Positions 1 through 8,839 of a DNA stretch of 11,693 nt are shown here, one piece after another. How positions within the stretch are numbered: position 1 is the stretch's first letter; each line of letters opens with the position of its first letter. The position numbers and the translations under genes are program-made. Under the pieces are notes generated by a model, which had not been told where the DNA came from, did no database searches, and was given only the letters and a program-made list of their open reading frames with translations. The DNA is from Wuchereria bancrofti. Taxonomy: Eukaryota; Nematoda; Chromadorea; Rhabditida; Onchocercidae. The stretch lies in assembly GCA_005281725.1 (NCBI GenBank), contig SSBO01000104.1, positions 1 through 11,693 of the forward strand, read 5' to 3'.

Positions 1-465
1 ACTGCCCAAGCCATTGTAATGGATTATCTAACAAACGATCTTCAAGTGGTTAAAGTAGCAGATAAAAATGAAATTTTCAATCTTAGAAGTTACAGAAAAC
101 AATCTGACATAGTCATAGGAGCTGACTACTTTTTCGACTTTGTTCATATGAAAAACGCTCAACAACTAAAGTCACTCTACTGAACAACAAAGTTGGTCCC
201 ATCATAGCAGAAAGCAATTATACTAACTATGCCATCGCAATACCTTTGCAACGAAGATATTTCAAGAAAATCGTGCTCCAGACATAGACCAATTTTAGAA
301 GTTGGACTGTATTGGCATTCAAGATTGATCTGATGATGAACAAGCACTAGAACAATTCAAGAAGTTATCACTAAACAAAATGCGAGATATGAAGTACGTT
401 GACCATGGAAACCATGCAAAGATAAACTGAGCAATAATTACGGATTATGTGTTAACTATTTACGA
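1..465 (+). pseudogene. Element A pol: C-terminal half of aspartic protease (DUF1758-type) and linker to Peptidase_A17
   Basis: Frame 1 from position 1 reads DYLTNDLQV and then IGADYFFDF, the conserved C-terminal part of the BEL/Pao retropepsin; element B has the matching DYLTNDLQV and IGANYFFNF at about 6033-6160. A TGA at 181 ends frame 1. The homology continues in frame 3 (about 189, KVGPIIA), then in frame 2 (about 245) through the FWKLE-like linker, where Trp is replaced by TAG, and returns to frame 1 near 388. The catalytic aspartate half lies upstream of the window. At least three frameshifts and several stops make this non-functional. Confidence 0.85.
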
Positions 466-1330
466 ATGCTGCTAGCACGACTTCAATCCCATAAAAAGGC
501 ATTACAAGGTAAAATAATGCAAGACCAACTACGTTTTGGCATAATAGAAGAAGTACAATCGCAAATGAATCAAGATGGAATCATCCGTTACCTACCACAT
601 CATGGTCGTAATCCGGGTAAGACTACCACCAAGTTAAGAATTGTGTATGATGCTTAAGCACACATAAAGGCAATGAAAAGTTTGAATGAAGTGTTATATC
701 GCGAACCAATTAACCTACCAGATCTTGTAGGTGTATTATTAATTACAGCTGATATTGAAAAAGCATTTTTGCAAATAGAATTACAACCTTCAGAGAGAAA
801 TTGTATTCGATTCCTTTGACTAAAGGAAGTAGAAGGAAGAGTATTCAACGAAAATATTAAATGTTACCGTTTTAGAAGAAACCCGTTTGGAGTAATATCA
901 TTCCCCTTTTTGTTATCAGTTACCCTGAATTATCACTTGGAAAATCATGATGGCGAATTAGCCTTAGAAATAAAGAGAAATCTTTATGTGGACAATGTTA
1001 TTGTGTCATTAAATGGAACACAGGATGCATTAGAAAAATATGCGGAAATGAAATCCATCTTCAATGAACCTAAGGGAATTTTTATCTAACGATGAAGAAT
1101 TCTATGCAAAGCTGCCTCAGTAAGATCGAACAATGAAAAAAAACACAAAAATCCTCGGCATTCCATGGAATCCCTATCAAGACGTCATCCAGCTAAAGTT
1201 AAAACCATGGGTCGAACAAGAACTAACGAAAAGAACGATTTTACAGTTCGTTGCATTACAATACGACCCACTAGGATTCCTAGTTCCAATAATGGTAAGA
1301 TTTTTTACAACATCTGTGGAAGAAGAATAA
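388..1330 (+). pseudogene. Element A pol: reverse transcriptase (Peptidase_A17/Pao RT), broken
   Basis: The RT copies element RNA into DNA in the cytoplasmic particle. Frame 1 runs from about 388 to 1089 with in-frame stops, among them a TGA where the PWK/PWR motif normally has a preceding Trp, a TAA at 655 inside the VYDASAH motif, and a TGA at a Trp position after RF near 817. Motif A is visible as ADIEKAF, with its aspartate codon at 751-753. The catalytic loop is LYVDNV, with its Asp codon at 991-993. After a frameshift near 1075 the homology continues in frame 2, through LSNDEEFYAKLPQ and LGIPWN, to QYDPLGFLVPI and a stop at 1330. YVDN instead of YVDD occurs in both elements here, so it is probably a subfamily trait rather than damage. 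Confidence 0.88.
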
Positions 1331-1890
1331 CTCTTGGGATCAAATATTAGATGAGCAAGACCGCAAACAATGGAAATTTCTCATCGCCGAATGGTTAACA
1401 GTTGTAAAAAACTTACCGCTATTTGTCACAGCTTCTACAAGTTTAATTAGAATACATATATTATTCACTGATGTTTCAAGCATAGCATACACATCAGCAG
1501 TGTACCTAGTGAGTCATCAAATGCAAGGAACAAAATCATTGCTTATCTTCGCCAAATCCCGTATTGCTCCTATCAAAGGAATGACAATATCGCGTCTAGA
1601 ACTGATGGCTATACTCATCAGAATATGAGCAGCAAAATTTGTCATGACACAACTGGACCTCTTCAACATAAAAGTAACCTTATGGTCAGATTCTAAATGT
1701 GCATTACATTGGATAAAAAATCATTCTAACCTATTACCAAGATTTGTCCAAAACTGGGTCGAGGAAATACGTAAAACGAAATTTACCTTTCGTTATATTC
1801 CGTCAGATATGGCAACAAGAAGTCTTAACTCGAAACAACTCAGAAGTTTCATGCCATGGTAGCACGGTCCGTCGTGGCTAGTAAGGGGAA
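1311..1890 (+). pseudogene. Element A pol: RT connection and RNase H, broken
   Basis: RNase H removes the RNA strand after reverse transcription. The homology enters frame 3 at about 1311 and stays in it to 1862. Visible catalytic motifs are LFTDVS (first Asp), RLELMA (Glu) and LWSDSKC (second Asp). The NPAD motif that carries the last Asp looks deleted: the sequence goes from RYIPSD straight to MATRS. There is a TGA at 1626-1628 where element B has an Arg codon (ALIRVRAATF). A TAG at 1860-1862 stands where the family has Trp before HGPSWL. The start of the next piece, in frame 1, overlaps at about 1888. Confidence 0.85.
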
Positions 1891-2962
1891 ATCAACTGGC
1901 CACAATGGGAATACAATTTTTACAATAACAATGAACCAAAAGGAATCACCATAGCAGAGATCTCGCGAATACGCAGGGATCATAATCTTCAATTTATTGA
2001 TGGCGGACGTTTTAGCAAATGGCTAAGACTGTTACGAACAACAGCATGGATCCTTAAGTTTATTCGATTAACAACTGAAAGCAGATTATCATGGTTACAG
2101 TCTGTTTCAACTGAAAAGAATCGATTTACAACTGAGGATTACAGATTGTCAGAATGGTTGTTAATTGGACAAGCGCAGTCTGAAGGAGTCAATGACGGTG
2201 AAATAAACAAGTGGAATTTATTGTACACCGAAAACGACAAACTATGGAGATCTACTAGCCGACTGCAAAACTCGGAGCTACCTGAAACTAGCAAATATCC
2301 TATCTATCTCCCTCGACACAATCCAGTAACTGAACTCCTTATACTACAACAACATGAAAATCTATGCCATGCGGTCATCACCCATACACTTCCAGAATTG
2401 AGGAGTTGATTTTGGATATCCAAAGGCAGAACTGAAGTCAAACGAATAATAAACAAATGTCGAATCTGTAAACGTTGGAACTCCAGATCGTTCAAATTAC
2501 CACCGATAGCAAGTCTTCCAGAAACTCGTGTCAATCGATCTAGACCCTTGGCACGTATCGGCGTGGATTATTTTAGTTCTCTTTTAATCAAAGGTAATAG
2601 TGTGTCAACAAAAAGGTGGGTAATATTATTTACATGCTTTACGATGAGAGCCATTGCTTCTCAAATTAGCAGAAGACCAATTGCATGCTATTCGGAGATT
2701 CATTGCAAGACGAGGATATCCCGAACTAATTCTAAGCGACAATGTCACTCAATTCCAGGTGTTCAAGACAGTTATGACACAAGTCACTGTCTCCAACTTC
2801 TTAGTAAAGGGAGGAATGACTTGGAAAAATATAGTACCGAAGGCTCCTTGGCAAGGAGGAATCTATGAGAGACTAATTGGATTAGCGAAAAATGCATTAA
2901 AAAGCCATTGGCAGAAAATTCTTAACAGAAAGGGAATTGGTAACACTGATTGCGGAAGTTGA
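1888..2962 (+). pseudogene. Element A pol: integrase zinc-binding domain (H2C2) and catalytic core, broken
   Basis: Integrase inserts the DNA copy into the host chromosome. Frame 1 is open from about 1888 to a TGA at 2407 and continues in the same frame to about 2650. The H2C2 finger is seen as HENLCHA, then CRICKRW. The core starts at IGVDYF (first Asp), and frame shifts to frame 2 near 2654. The other two DDE residues follow as LILSDNVTQF (Asp) and APWQGGIYERLIG (Glu). All three acidic residues survive but are not in one frame. A further shift to frame 3 occurs around 2937-2962. A TGA interrupts the segment between the two halves of the zinc finger. Confidence 0.87.
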
Positions 2963-3533
2963 AGGCATACTTAATACTCTACCACTAACTCATGTCAATC
3001 TTGACGACTGCGTCATTATACGTCCCGTTGATTTTATCTTGCCTAACGCTTCGCTTCATCTTTTCATGATTAGGAATGATGATACACAGGAAGAATTTAT
3101 CCCTTACAGATTTGATACTAGAGAAAGGCTCGTGAAATACTGGAAAAGCATTCTTAAAACTCTCGACGTTTTCTGGGAAATCTGGAGGACCGAATATTTA
3201 ACAAGCCTTAAAGAACGCACACAAAGGGAAATTACGTCATCTAAAGGAGCACTCTCCAAAGGAACTCCAAAGGAAGGAGAGATTGTATTCTTAAATGAAT
3301 CGGGCATTCCAAAGAGAAATGAGGAAATTATTAAGGATCAAGGATAGAAACTCCCACTGGAAAACTCGATCGGCCAATAAATATCCTGTATCCTCTCGAA
3401 GTTAATGATGACAAAATTTACCTTGAACCTAATAACGAGGAAAATATGGAAATTCCGGAAACCGAACAGAACATAGAGAAGCTCCAGGAACAAATTGCAA
3501 TGCGAACTAGAGGCAATACAAAACGACAATCTC
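2937..3533 (+). pseudogene. Element A pol: integrase end and DUF5641 C-terminal domain, cut by element B
   Basis: Frame 3 reads LIAEVEGILNTLPLTHVNLDD and then the IRPVDFILP motif, typical of the end of BEL/Pao integrase. It continues to YWKSILKTLDVFWEIW and the DUF5641 block, and stops at 3345-3347. The last part (RPINILYPLEV, then an acidic tail) is in frame 2 from about 3350 to the end. The final codons are interrupted at 3533 by the LTR of element B. Resuming at 10367 in the same register a stop follows within a few codons, so B inserted almost at the end of A's pol. DUF5641 is a domain of unknown biochemical role that follows integrase in this family. Confidence 0.87.
3529..3533. repeat. 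Target-site duplication ATCTC, left copy (element B)
   Basis: ATCTC directly precedes the TGTCGG start of B's 5' LTR, and the same five bases follow the CTACA end of the 3' LTR at 10367-10371. Five-bp duplications are usual for BEL/Pao insertions. Confidence 0.9.
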
Positions 3534-3593
3534 TGTCGGCAAATAGGCCAAAAGTATTATTACAGTAACTGAAGAAAGGGATTGTATATAGTG

Positions 3594-3599
3594 TATAAA
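3594..3599 (+). promoter_or_regulatory. Candidate TATA box in the 5' LTR of B
   Basis: TATAAA lies 60 bp into the LTR, and an AATAAA polyadenylation-type signal follows at 3613-3618. Both are preserved in the 3' LTR at 9412-9417 and 9431-9436. The position is plausible for a U3 promoter close to a short R region, but no start site can be seen from sequence alone. Confidence 0.45.
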
Positions 3600-3791
3600 G
3601 GATCTTATTGTTAATAAAGAAACAAGGGAGGGCGCTAACAAAGGAGTCAGCCTAACAGGCAATACAAAAATGGAAAAGGAGCAACCAGATAATAAAAGAG
3701 CAAATTAAGGGGTTTGATCTCAACAAAGAGGTGCTCTCAGCGGTATAAGCAGAGCAATTTCTTATTATGGATATTACATCGGGTCGACGGG

Positions 3792-4031
3792 TTGGGGGAC
3801 GGTGGTGTTAGCACGCGCTTAGGTCGGGGGACGACTAATAGGGATTTGCTCTTGGGACACCAATAGGACGACGCGTTCATAGGACATTTTAACTGATATA
3901 CAATTTTTCGTTACTAATAAACGAGAAATGGTTTAATTACCCAAGTTTAAGATGCGGAAAAACAGTCGACGACAATAACGGGGGTTTAATTACCAAAGTT
4001 TGAGATTAAACGACGTGATTTCGATGAAGAG
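3792..4031 (+). other. 240-bp segment present only in the 5' LTR of B
   Basis: The 5' and 3' LTRs match up to the shared GGGTCGACGGG and again from AAATTCAA; between them only the 5' LTR has this segment. Its first part is unusually G-rich for the window (runs such as TTGGGGGACGG and TCGGGGGACG). Its second part has two copies of GGTTTAATTACC(C/A)AAGTTT, at 3930-3948 and 3983-4001, 53 bp apart. The same motif recurs at 11667-11685. It has no terminal repeats of a transposon and no coding potential that I can see, so deletion from the 3' LTR is as likely as insertion here. Confidence 0.8.
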
Positions 4032-4239
4032 AAATTCAACGGGTGAAGAAATACAAATGCAAGAACAATATTCTTACAAATAAACGACGACAAGCAAACG
4101 ATCAAACCAACGACAGTTACGACACTCAACGACAATCCAAGGATTAAGAAGAAAGTAGGAAACAAATTAATAAGCAGATAATCGTCCCTTACATATAAAA
4201 AAAAGGGGGAAAATTATATTCTTTTTTCTACAAATTTGT

Positions 4240-4257
4240 TGGTGCCACGAGCCGGGA
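4240..4257 (+). other. Primer-binding site of element B
   Basis: TGGTGCCACGAGCCGGGA starts eight bases after the LTR end. It begins with TGG, the complement of a tRNA 3' CCA, as a reverse-transcription primer site should. The matching tRNA cannot be named with confidence from memory. Confidence 0.7.
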
Positions 4258-4356
4258 GGCAACCGGGTTTTTTAAAAGAAGACAAAAGAATAGAGGGAAT
4301 TGTCAGCGAGCATAGCAATAAGCACCAACCCCACGAAAAGTAAATTAACAAAGGTG
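4258..4356 (+). other. Untranslated leader of element B
   Basis: Between the primer-binding site and the first gag homology there is about 100 bp without recognisable coding. It contains an A-rich stretch and no clear splice or packaging signal that I can identify. Confidence 0.5.
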
Positions 4357-4758
4357 CTCAATGAGATTAAACAATTCAACCGGACGTTAGTCTACCGGTG
4401 TAAAACCAGTACGAGCAATGTAAAGAACAAGAAAGAAAACTTAAAGAGAAGCAACAAAGAATAGAGAAGCAAATAACGACGCTCGAAAGAATTCATGAAA
4501 AATGGCTGGAATCTCTGCAAAAGGTAGTCAACGAGAAGAAAATTAACGATATGCGAGAATGGTTGAAGACGATAAATTAATTGAAGATGGTTGGGAAACA
4601 TTAATATCACTTAAGTTACGTATTGAAGATATTCAAGCAAAGATGCAGTGTTTACAACAATCAATGGAACGAACGTCGCGAAATAATTCTGAAACAGATA
4701 GAATATCGAGTCAACAAGAGCAAGGATCAACGGAAGTAAGACGCCAACTAACTGTTAA
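4357..4758 (+). pseudogene. Element B gag: N-terminal coiled-coil region, broken
   Basis: Gag builds the cytoplasmic particle. Frame 1 from about 4357 reads NEIKQFNRTLV; the homology moves to frame 3 near 4404. There a long charged helix follows (EQCKEQERKLKEKQQ and on to MREWL), with the heptad-like Lys/Glu/Leu pattern of a coiled coil. This frame ends in TAA near 4578. The segment from 4559 in frame 2 (EDDKLIEDGWETLISLKL) carries on the coiled coil and a Gln/Ser-rich linker to about 4755. No clear ATG start is preserved: the region opens at GTGCTCAATGAG, so the original start cannot be decided. Confidence 0.72.
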
Positions 4759-5319
4759 ATGCCACGTCTTGCTCTTAAAAATTTTGATGGGAATCCGAAG
4801 CAATGGAGAGAATTCTGGAGTGGGTTTGAAGCAGCAGTACATCAACAGAATTTGGCAAACGTACAGAAACTGACATATCTTCTCTCCTGTTTAAGAGGAA
4901 CCGCATTAAACGCAGTAGAAGGATACGAAACAACACCAGAAAACTATGAGACGATTCGAAACATTCTCATTGAAAGATTTGGAAGTCCTTCCATAATTAA
5001 ACGAGCGTTGCATCACGAATTACAATCATTCAGACATAATGATCGTCATTTGAGAACAACAGTAGAGACAATTGAAAGAATTCTTAGGCAGCTGGCAAAC
5101 TTAGGTGAAAACGTAGAACAAACGAGTATCGAGCTGGCTATTGAAGAAAAGTTACCTCGAAGGGTACTCGACGAAGTATACAAACAAAAGGAACTAGACC
5201 CAAATTGGTCTGTTAGTAAAAGGAACTAAACCCAAATTGGTCTGTTTGACAATGTTTAGAAACTATTGTGAAACGAAAAGAAACGATTAATAAAGTTTAC
5301 GGACAAAAGAATACTGACG
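4759..5319 (+). pseudogene. Element B gag: DUF1759 domain
   Basis: The best preserved part of B's gag is 4759-5229 in frame 1. It begins PRLALKNFDGNPKQWREFW, the hallmark start of DUF1759, the capsid-like domain of BEL/Pao gag. It continues through KLTYLLSCLRGTALNAVEGY, LIERFGSP and LELAIEEKLP-like motifs. The frame is cut at 5229 by a 32-bp tandem duplication (see 5186-5246). Past it the homology resumes after a TGA, as CLETIVKRKETINKVYG, to about 5319. The upstream linker is in another frame, so the domain is not joined to the coiled coil. Confidence 0.88.
5186..5246 (+). repeat. 32-bp tandem duplication in gag of element B
   Basis: AAAAGGAACTAGACCCAAAT... (5186-5214) is repeated from 5218 with one mismatch, period 32 bp. 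Because 32 is not a multiple of three it shifts the DUF1759 frame and produces the stop at 5227-5229. Confidence 0.9.
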
Positions 5320-5834
5320 ATGGAAGAAAATAAGATCCATCAAAGTGCAACAGAAGAATTCAATTCAATCAACCAAGAGGAACATCAGCATTACCAGCAA
5401 TACAATTTCAGAAGGAAACCACAAATCGAAACATCAATTCAAGCAAGAGGTCAAGACCTTGTGCATTTTGCAATCAAGATCACTGGGATGACGAATGCCG
5501 AAAATATACAACTTTGGAAGAACGATTCGCAAGATTAAACGCTTTAAAAGCATGTAGAAATTGTTTAAAGGTGGAACATGACACAAGAAACTACAAGGCA
5601 AATCAAAAAAGTTGTTTCCACTGTAAACACAATTCCGCCTTGTGCTACATTTTCCAAAGAAGAGATCAATCACAACAAAACAAATCAACGGCAGTTACAA
5701 ATATGGATCAAAGAAAAGAAAGAAAAGCAATCAACGCTGTAGTAGATCGCAATATACAAACGAAATACAACGTCTTACTACTTTGTCGAGAAGTAACGGT
5801 AATAAATCCAGAAAACCAGGAATCAAAGCTAAAG
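5320..5834 (+). pseudogene. Element B gag: CCHC zinc-knuckle (nucleocapsid) region and start of protease
   Basis: After a Gln-rich linker (5320-5445) the homology moves to frame 3 near 5446. The first knuckle is CAFCNQDHWDDEC (C-X2-C-X3-H-X4-C, first Cys codon 5460-5462). The second begins CRNCLKVEHDTRN, but its last Cys is Tyr (TAC at 5592-5594). The third is CFHCKHNSALC, shorter than the usual CFHCKHNHNSALC-like form. Such knuckles bind the RNA genome. Frame 3 continues as NVLLLCREVTVINPENQESK, the N-terminal part of the protease, then leaves the frame near 5830. Confidence 0.85.
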
Positions 5835-6425
5835 TACTTGCATTTTTCGACATAGTCACTTGCATTCTGTCGCAAAATTTAGCAAACCAATTGCGAATTA
5901 AAGGAAAAAGTGAAAATCTCAATATAGCCGGATTTGGAAAGGAAAAACCCATAAATTTTCAAACGATGAAGACGGTAGTCGGAATCAGATTAACCAACGA
6001 GGAAACGATTCAGATGGAAGTCAATACAGTTGACTATCTTACCAACGACTTACAAGTAGCGGATCTTTCTGAACAGAATCTCGATCAACTAAATGAACTC
6101 CACGGGGAATGGAAAAAACTGGACTTACTTATTGGAGCTAACTACTTTTTCAATTTCATAGAACCAAGCAGAGCAAAACGAATAAATTCGGGATTTTACT
6201 TAGTGGAGACGAAAGTAGGACCAATAGTAGCAGGTTATGGTCAAATTAACAAAGCAAATTCAAACATAACGCAAGTGGAAACGGCAAATGTTTGCACAAC
6301 TATAAGTCGCAATGTACCTGATGTCGATCAGTTTTGGAAATTAGAACTTGTTGGTGTGAAAGAAGAGCCAGAAGTAACGGACGACGATAAAGCATTGTCT
6401 CAATTCAAAAGAGGCTCAGTAAACA
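5831..6425 (+). pseudogene. Element B pol: aspartic protease (DUF1758-type retropepsin), active site lost
   Basis: The protease would cleave the polyprotein. Frame 2 reads AKVLAFFD and then SQNLANQLRIKGKSENLNI, followed by [19 protein letters not shown] and LIGANYFFNF, all typical of the BEL/Pao retropepsin. The active-site DTGS triad has become D-I-V-T (Asp codon 5849-5851), and about two residues are missing just after it. The segment ends with the VPDVDQFWKLE linker, which in element A has a stop in place of the Trp. Frame 2 stays open to 6472, but from about 6424 the true homology is in frame 1. Confidence 0.87.
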
Positions 6426-6623
6426 TAATGGGCGATATCAAGTTAGTTGGCCGTAGAGAGAAACAAAGATAAATCTTAAAAGTCATTATGGGTTATGTTT
6501 AGGAAGACTTAAGTCACTTATAACAAGACTACGAGACGAACCAAAGTTACTTCAAAGCTACGATAACACTATTCGAGAACAATTGGCGTATGATATGATC
6601 GAAGAAATTACCCCAGAGATGGA

Positions 6624-6655
6624 TCAGGAAGGTATAATAATCAGGAAGGTATAAT
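6624..6655 (+). repeat. 17-bp tandem duplication in RT of element B
   Basis: TCAGGAAGGTATAAT at 6624-6638 recurs at 6641-6655, period 17 bp. It breaks the QEGIIHYLP-like motif by a frame change. Confidence 0.88.
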
Positions 6656-6714
6656 GCATTATCTTCCACTTATGAGATTCTTACAATTAACCAAGAAACA
6701 ACAAAGCTCAGGGT

Positions 6715-6750
6715 GCGACGCGCTTTGGCGACGCTTTGGCGCTTTGGCGA
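6715..6750 (+). repeat. GC-rich local repeat CGCTTTGG in RT of element B
   Basis: Three copies of CGCTTTGG (6721, 6732, 6740) lie between the codons for the LRV and YDASAH motifs, where element A has none. The unit resembles the following coding sequence TACGACGCTTCGG, so it probably arose by slippage or copying of that stretch. It stands out against the AT-rich surroundings. Confidence 0.8.
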
Positions 6751-7407
6751 TTTACGACGCTTCGGCCCATTTGAAAAATGACAAAAGTTTAAACGAAGTA
6801 TTATACCGTGGATCATCCACACTTCCCGATCTTTGCGAAGTATTGCTAAGATTTCGGGTGATGGAAAACGTCATTGTAGCAGACGCAGAAAAGGCTTTTT
6901 TACAGCTGGAATTAAAACCGGCTGATAGAAATTGCACGAGATTTTTTTTGGCTACACAATATAGAAAACCCAATGGAAATCAACAACGTCAAGTGCTACC
7001 GATTCAAGAGAGTTTTTTTTTGGAATAATATCATCACCATTTCTACTTTCCGCGACTCTGAATCATCATTTAGAAATCAACGAGAGTGATATAGCTAAAG
7101 AAATTAAGAAGAACTTATACGTAGACAACGTTTTGATATCATCAGCCACAACAGAAGAAGCCTTGAAGAAATACCAAGAAGTGAAACAAGTATTTAATGA
7201 AGCAGGTATGAATATTCGAGGATTCTTATCCAATAACAAAGAGTTCAATGCTTATGTACCGAAAGATGACAAGTTTAAAAATGAAAAGATTAAAATTCTT
7301 GGTATTCCTTGGGATACGATCATACTAGAGCTCAAATCCTGGAAAGAAAAGGAAATAACTAAAAGAAACGTTCTACAATTTATAACGTTTCAATACGACG
7401 CCCTATG

Positions 7408-7941
7408 ACTAACTGTACCAATAAACATCAAATTGAAATTATTTCTTCAAAATCTCTAGAAAAAGAAGTATTCGTGGGACAAGCCGTTAGAAAAGGAAGA
7501 TGTAGCAAAGTGGCAATCCCTTTATTGAAAAATAGCCACAATTTATCAAAAACATCCCCCCGAAAAACTATGGACACAAACGACGGTTTTACAATGCACG
7601 TGTTTACAGACGCCTCAGCTATTGCTTATTCAGCAATAGTTTATATATCAACCAACGACGGCAGTGAAAGAAAAACATCGTTAATATTTTCAAAAGTAAG
7701 ACTCGCTCCAATAAAAGTTATTACGACACCACGACTTGAATTGATGGGTGCTTTAATTAGAGTAAGAGCAGCGACGTTTGTTAAGAAGCAATTAGAATTA
7801 GAAGGAATCCCAACAATTCTCTGGTCAGCTTCAAAATGGATATTATTGGCTACTAAATCGTACGAAATTGCAGCCAAAATTTATACAGAATCGAGTAGAA
7901 GAAATAAGGAAATCAAAGTTTTCCTTTCGATATGTACCTAG
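7408..7941 (+). pseudogene. Element B pol: RT-RNase H connection and RNase H, active site lost
   Basis: The connection (LTVPINIKLKLFLQNL, then KYSWDKPLEKEDVAKWQ) continues in frame 2 after the TGA at 7406, with a TAG at a Trp position and a further TGA. From about 7570 the homology is in frame 1: VFTDASAIAYS (first Asp codon 7609-7611), then PRLELMGALIRVRAATF (Glu). The next catalytic motif reads LWSASKW instead of LWSDSK, so the Asp is Ala (codon 7828-7830). The frame leaves the homology near 7865 and ends at 7939-7941. RNase H activity would be lost even without the frameshifts. Confidence 0.85.
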
Positions 7942-8839
7942 TGAAACCAATCCAGCAGATATAGTAGCAAGAGGAATTAAGTCAGAAGATTTAAAATACC
8001 AGAAATTGTGGTGGAATGGGCCACATTGGTTAAATGAAGACGAAAAAAGTTGGCCAAATTGGACTTATCAAAATTTAGACGGCAATATAGACGATGAAGA
8101 AGCTCGAGAAGTTGTAGTGGAAGCAATTACAAACCAAAATAGTGACAATTCCTTAATTACCAATCGCTTTAGCAAATGAATGCGATTAGTAAGAACAGTT
8201 ATCTGGTCGCTAAGATTCATCAAAGGAATCACGAAAAATAGAGTGAAAAGGATTGAACTATTATCGGATGTTGGTGACCCCATAACAGTTTATGATTATA
8301 AACTAGCTGAACAGATTTTAGTGAAGCAGGCTCAAAATGACGAAGAGATGAAACTAAAACTAAGCTTCTATATCGATGAAAATAAACTATGGAGATCACT
8401 CGAAAATTCATCTTTACCTGAAAAAACGAAACATCCACTTTATTTACCAAGACACAATGTTATTACAGAGCTTATTGTATTATATAAACATGAGTCAATA
8501 TTTCACGCCGGAGTAGCACATACGATATCAGAAATCAGGCAAAGTTATTGGATCCCAAAAAGCCGATCCGAAGTAAAACGAATTTCAAACAAATGTTACG
8601 TATGTAAACGATGGCAAGCAAAACCCTTTAAACTGCCGATAATGCCAAGTTTACCAGAAACGCGAGTAAGAAGATCAACAACTTTCGAAAACATTGGAGT
8701 AGATTATCTCGGACCGGTTTCAGTAAGATCAAATATAGGTACAACTAAAAGATGGATTGCATTATCTACTTGCTTTACGAGAAGAGCTGTCCATTTGGAG
8801 ATTGCGGAAGACCTGTTCATTAATTTTACCGATGTTTAA
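7868..8839 (+). pseudogene. Element B pol: end of RNase H, linker, integrase zinc finger and start of integrase core
   Basis: Frame 2 is open from 7868 to 8179 (FIQNRVEEIRKSKF, FRYVPSETNPADIVARG, which carries the last RNase H Asp). A single TGA at 8177 stands where element A has a Trp codon (RFSKW at 2014-2024), and the frame continues to 8839. The integrase H2C2 finger is KHESIFHAGVAHT, then CYVCKRW. The core begins IGVDYLGP (first Asp codon 8703-8705) and then RRAVHLEIAEDL. The rest of the core, with the second Asp and the Glu, is absent: the text jumps to the DUF5641 region within about ten codons. Confidence 0.87.

Larger units (their letters stand above)
1..3533 (+). mobile_element. Element A, left part: degenerate BEL/Pao LTR retrotransposon (pol), interrupted by element B
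   Basis: This stretch reads, with several frame changes, as the pol region of a BEL/Pao element: protease end, RT, RNase H, integrase, DUF5641 tail. The 5' LTR, gag and the start of the protease lie outside the window. It stops abruptly at 3533, where element B begins, and element A sequence resumes at 10367 with an env-like gene. The frame changes and in-frame stops show it is a fossil. It is related to element B, domain by domain, but clearly diverged in protein sequence, so the two are different subfamilies or old copies. Confidence 0.9.
3534..4232 (+). repeat. 5' LTR of element B (699 bp)
   Basis: Begins TGTCGGC, ends TCTACA, so TG...CA ended. Its first 258 bp (3534-3791) match 9352-9609 of the 3' LTR with only four differences, and its last 201 bp (4032-4232) match the 3' LTR on both sides of the solo LTR with about fifteen substitutions and three small indels. 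The middle 240 bp (3792-4031) have no counterpart in the 3' LTR. It would supply the promoter for the element RNA. Confidence 0.92.
6424..7407 (+). pseudogene. Element B pol: Peptidase_A17 and reverse transcriptase, broken
   Basis: Frame 1 reads HNGRYQVSWP, then a TAG where Trp is expected (6454-6456), and on through LKSHYGLCLGRLKSL to 6651. A 17-bp duplication moves the reading to frame 3 (6654-7028), which has YDASAHLKNDKSLNEVLYRG and motif A VADAEKAFLQLEL. Two T-runs (6942-6949 and 7013-7021) shift the frame to 1 and then to 2. Frame 2 contains LYVDNVL (Asp codon 7124-7126) and FLSNNKEFNAYVP, and ends QYDAL with TGA at 7406. The catalytic motifs are present but in different frames. Confidence 0.88.

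Noticed and set aside
3792..4031. A DNA transposon inserted in the 5' LTR
   Set aside because: No terminal inverted repeats and no target duplication at the junctions GGGTCGACGGG and AAATTCAA.
3900..4200. CRISPR-like array from the repeated CGACGACAA/AACGACGAC words
   Set aside because: Repeats are short, irregularly spaced and part of an LTR; there are no uniform spacers and the context is eukaryotic.
3534..4232. Pol of element A continuing in frame into B's LTR
   Set aside because: A short in-frame extension is possible at both LTR starts, but the homology border at TG and the ATCTC duplication show it is chance read-through.
4392..4610. Minus-strand open frame with Leu/Phe-rich, membrane-like translation
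   Set aside because: It is the reverse complement of the Lys/Glu-rich gag coiled coil; AAG/GAA codons read backwards as CTT/TTC give a false hydrophobic protein.
5434..5688. Minus-strand open frame opposite the zinc-knuckle region
   Set aside because: The plus strand has clear CCHC knuckles there; the minus-strand frame has no recognisable domain or start context.
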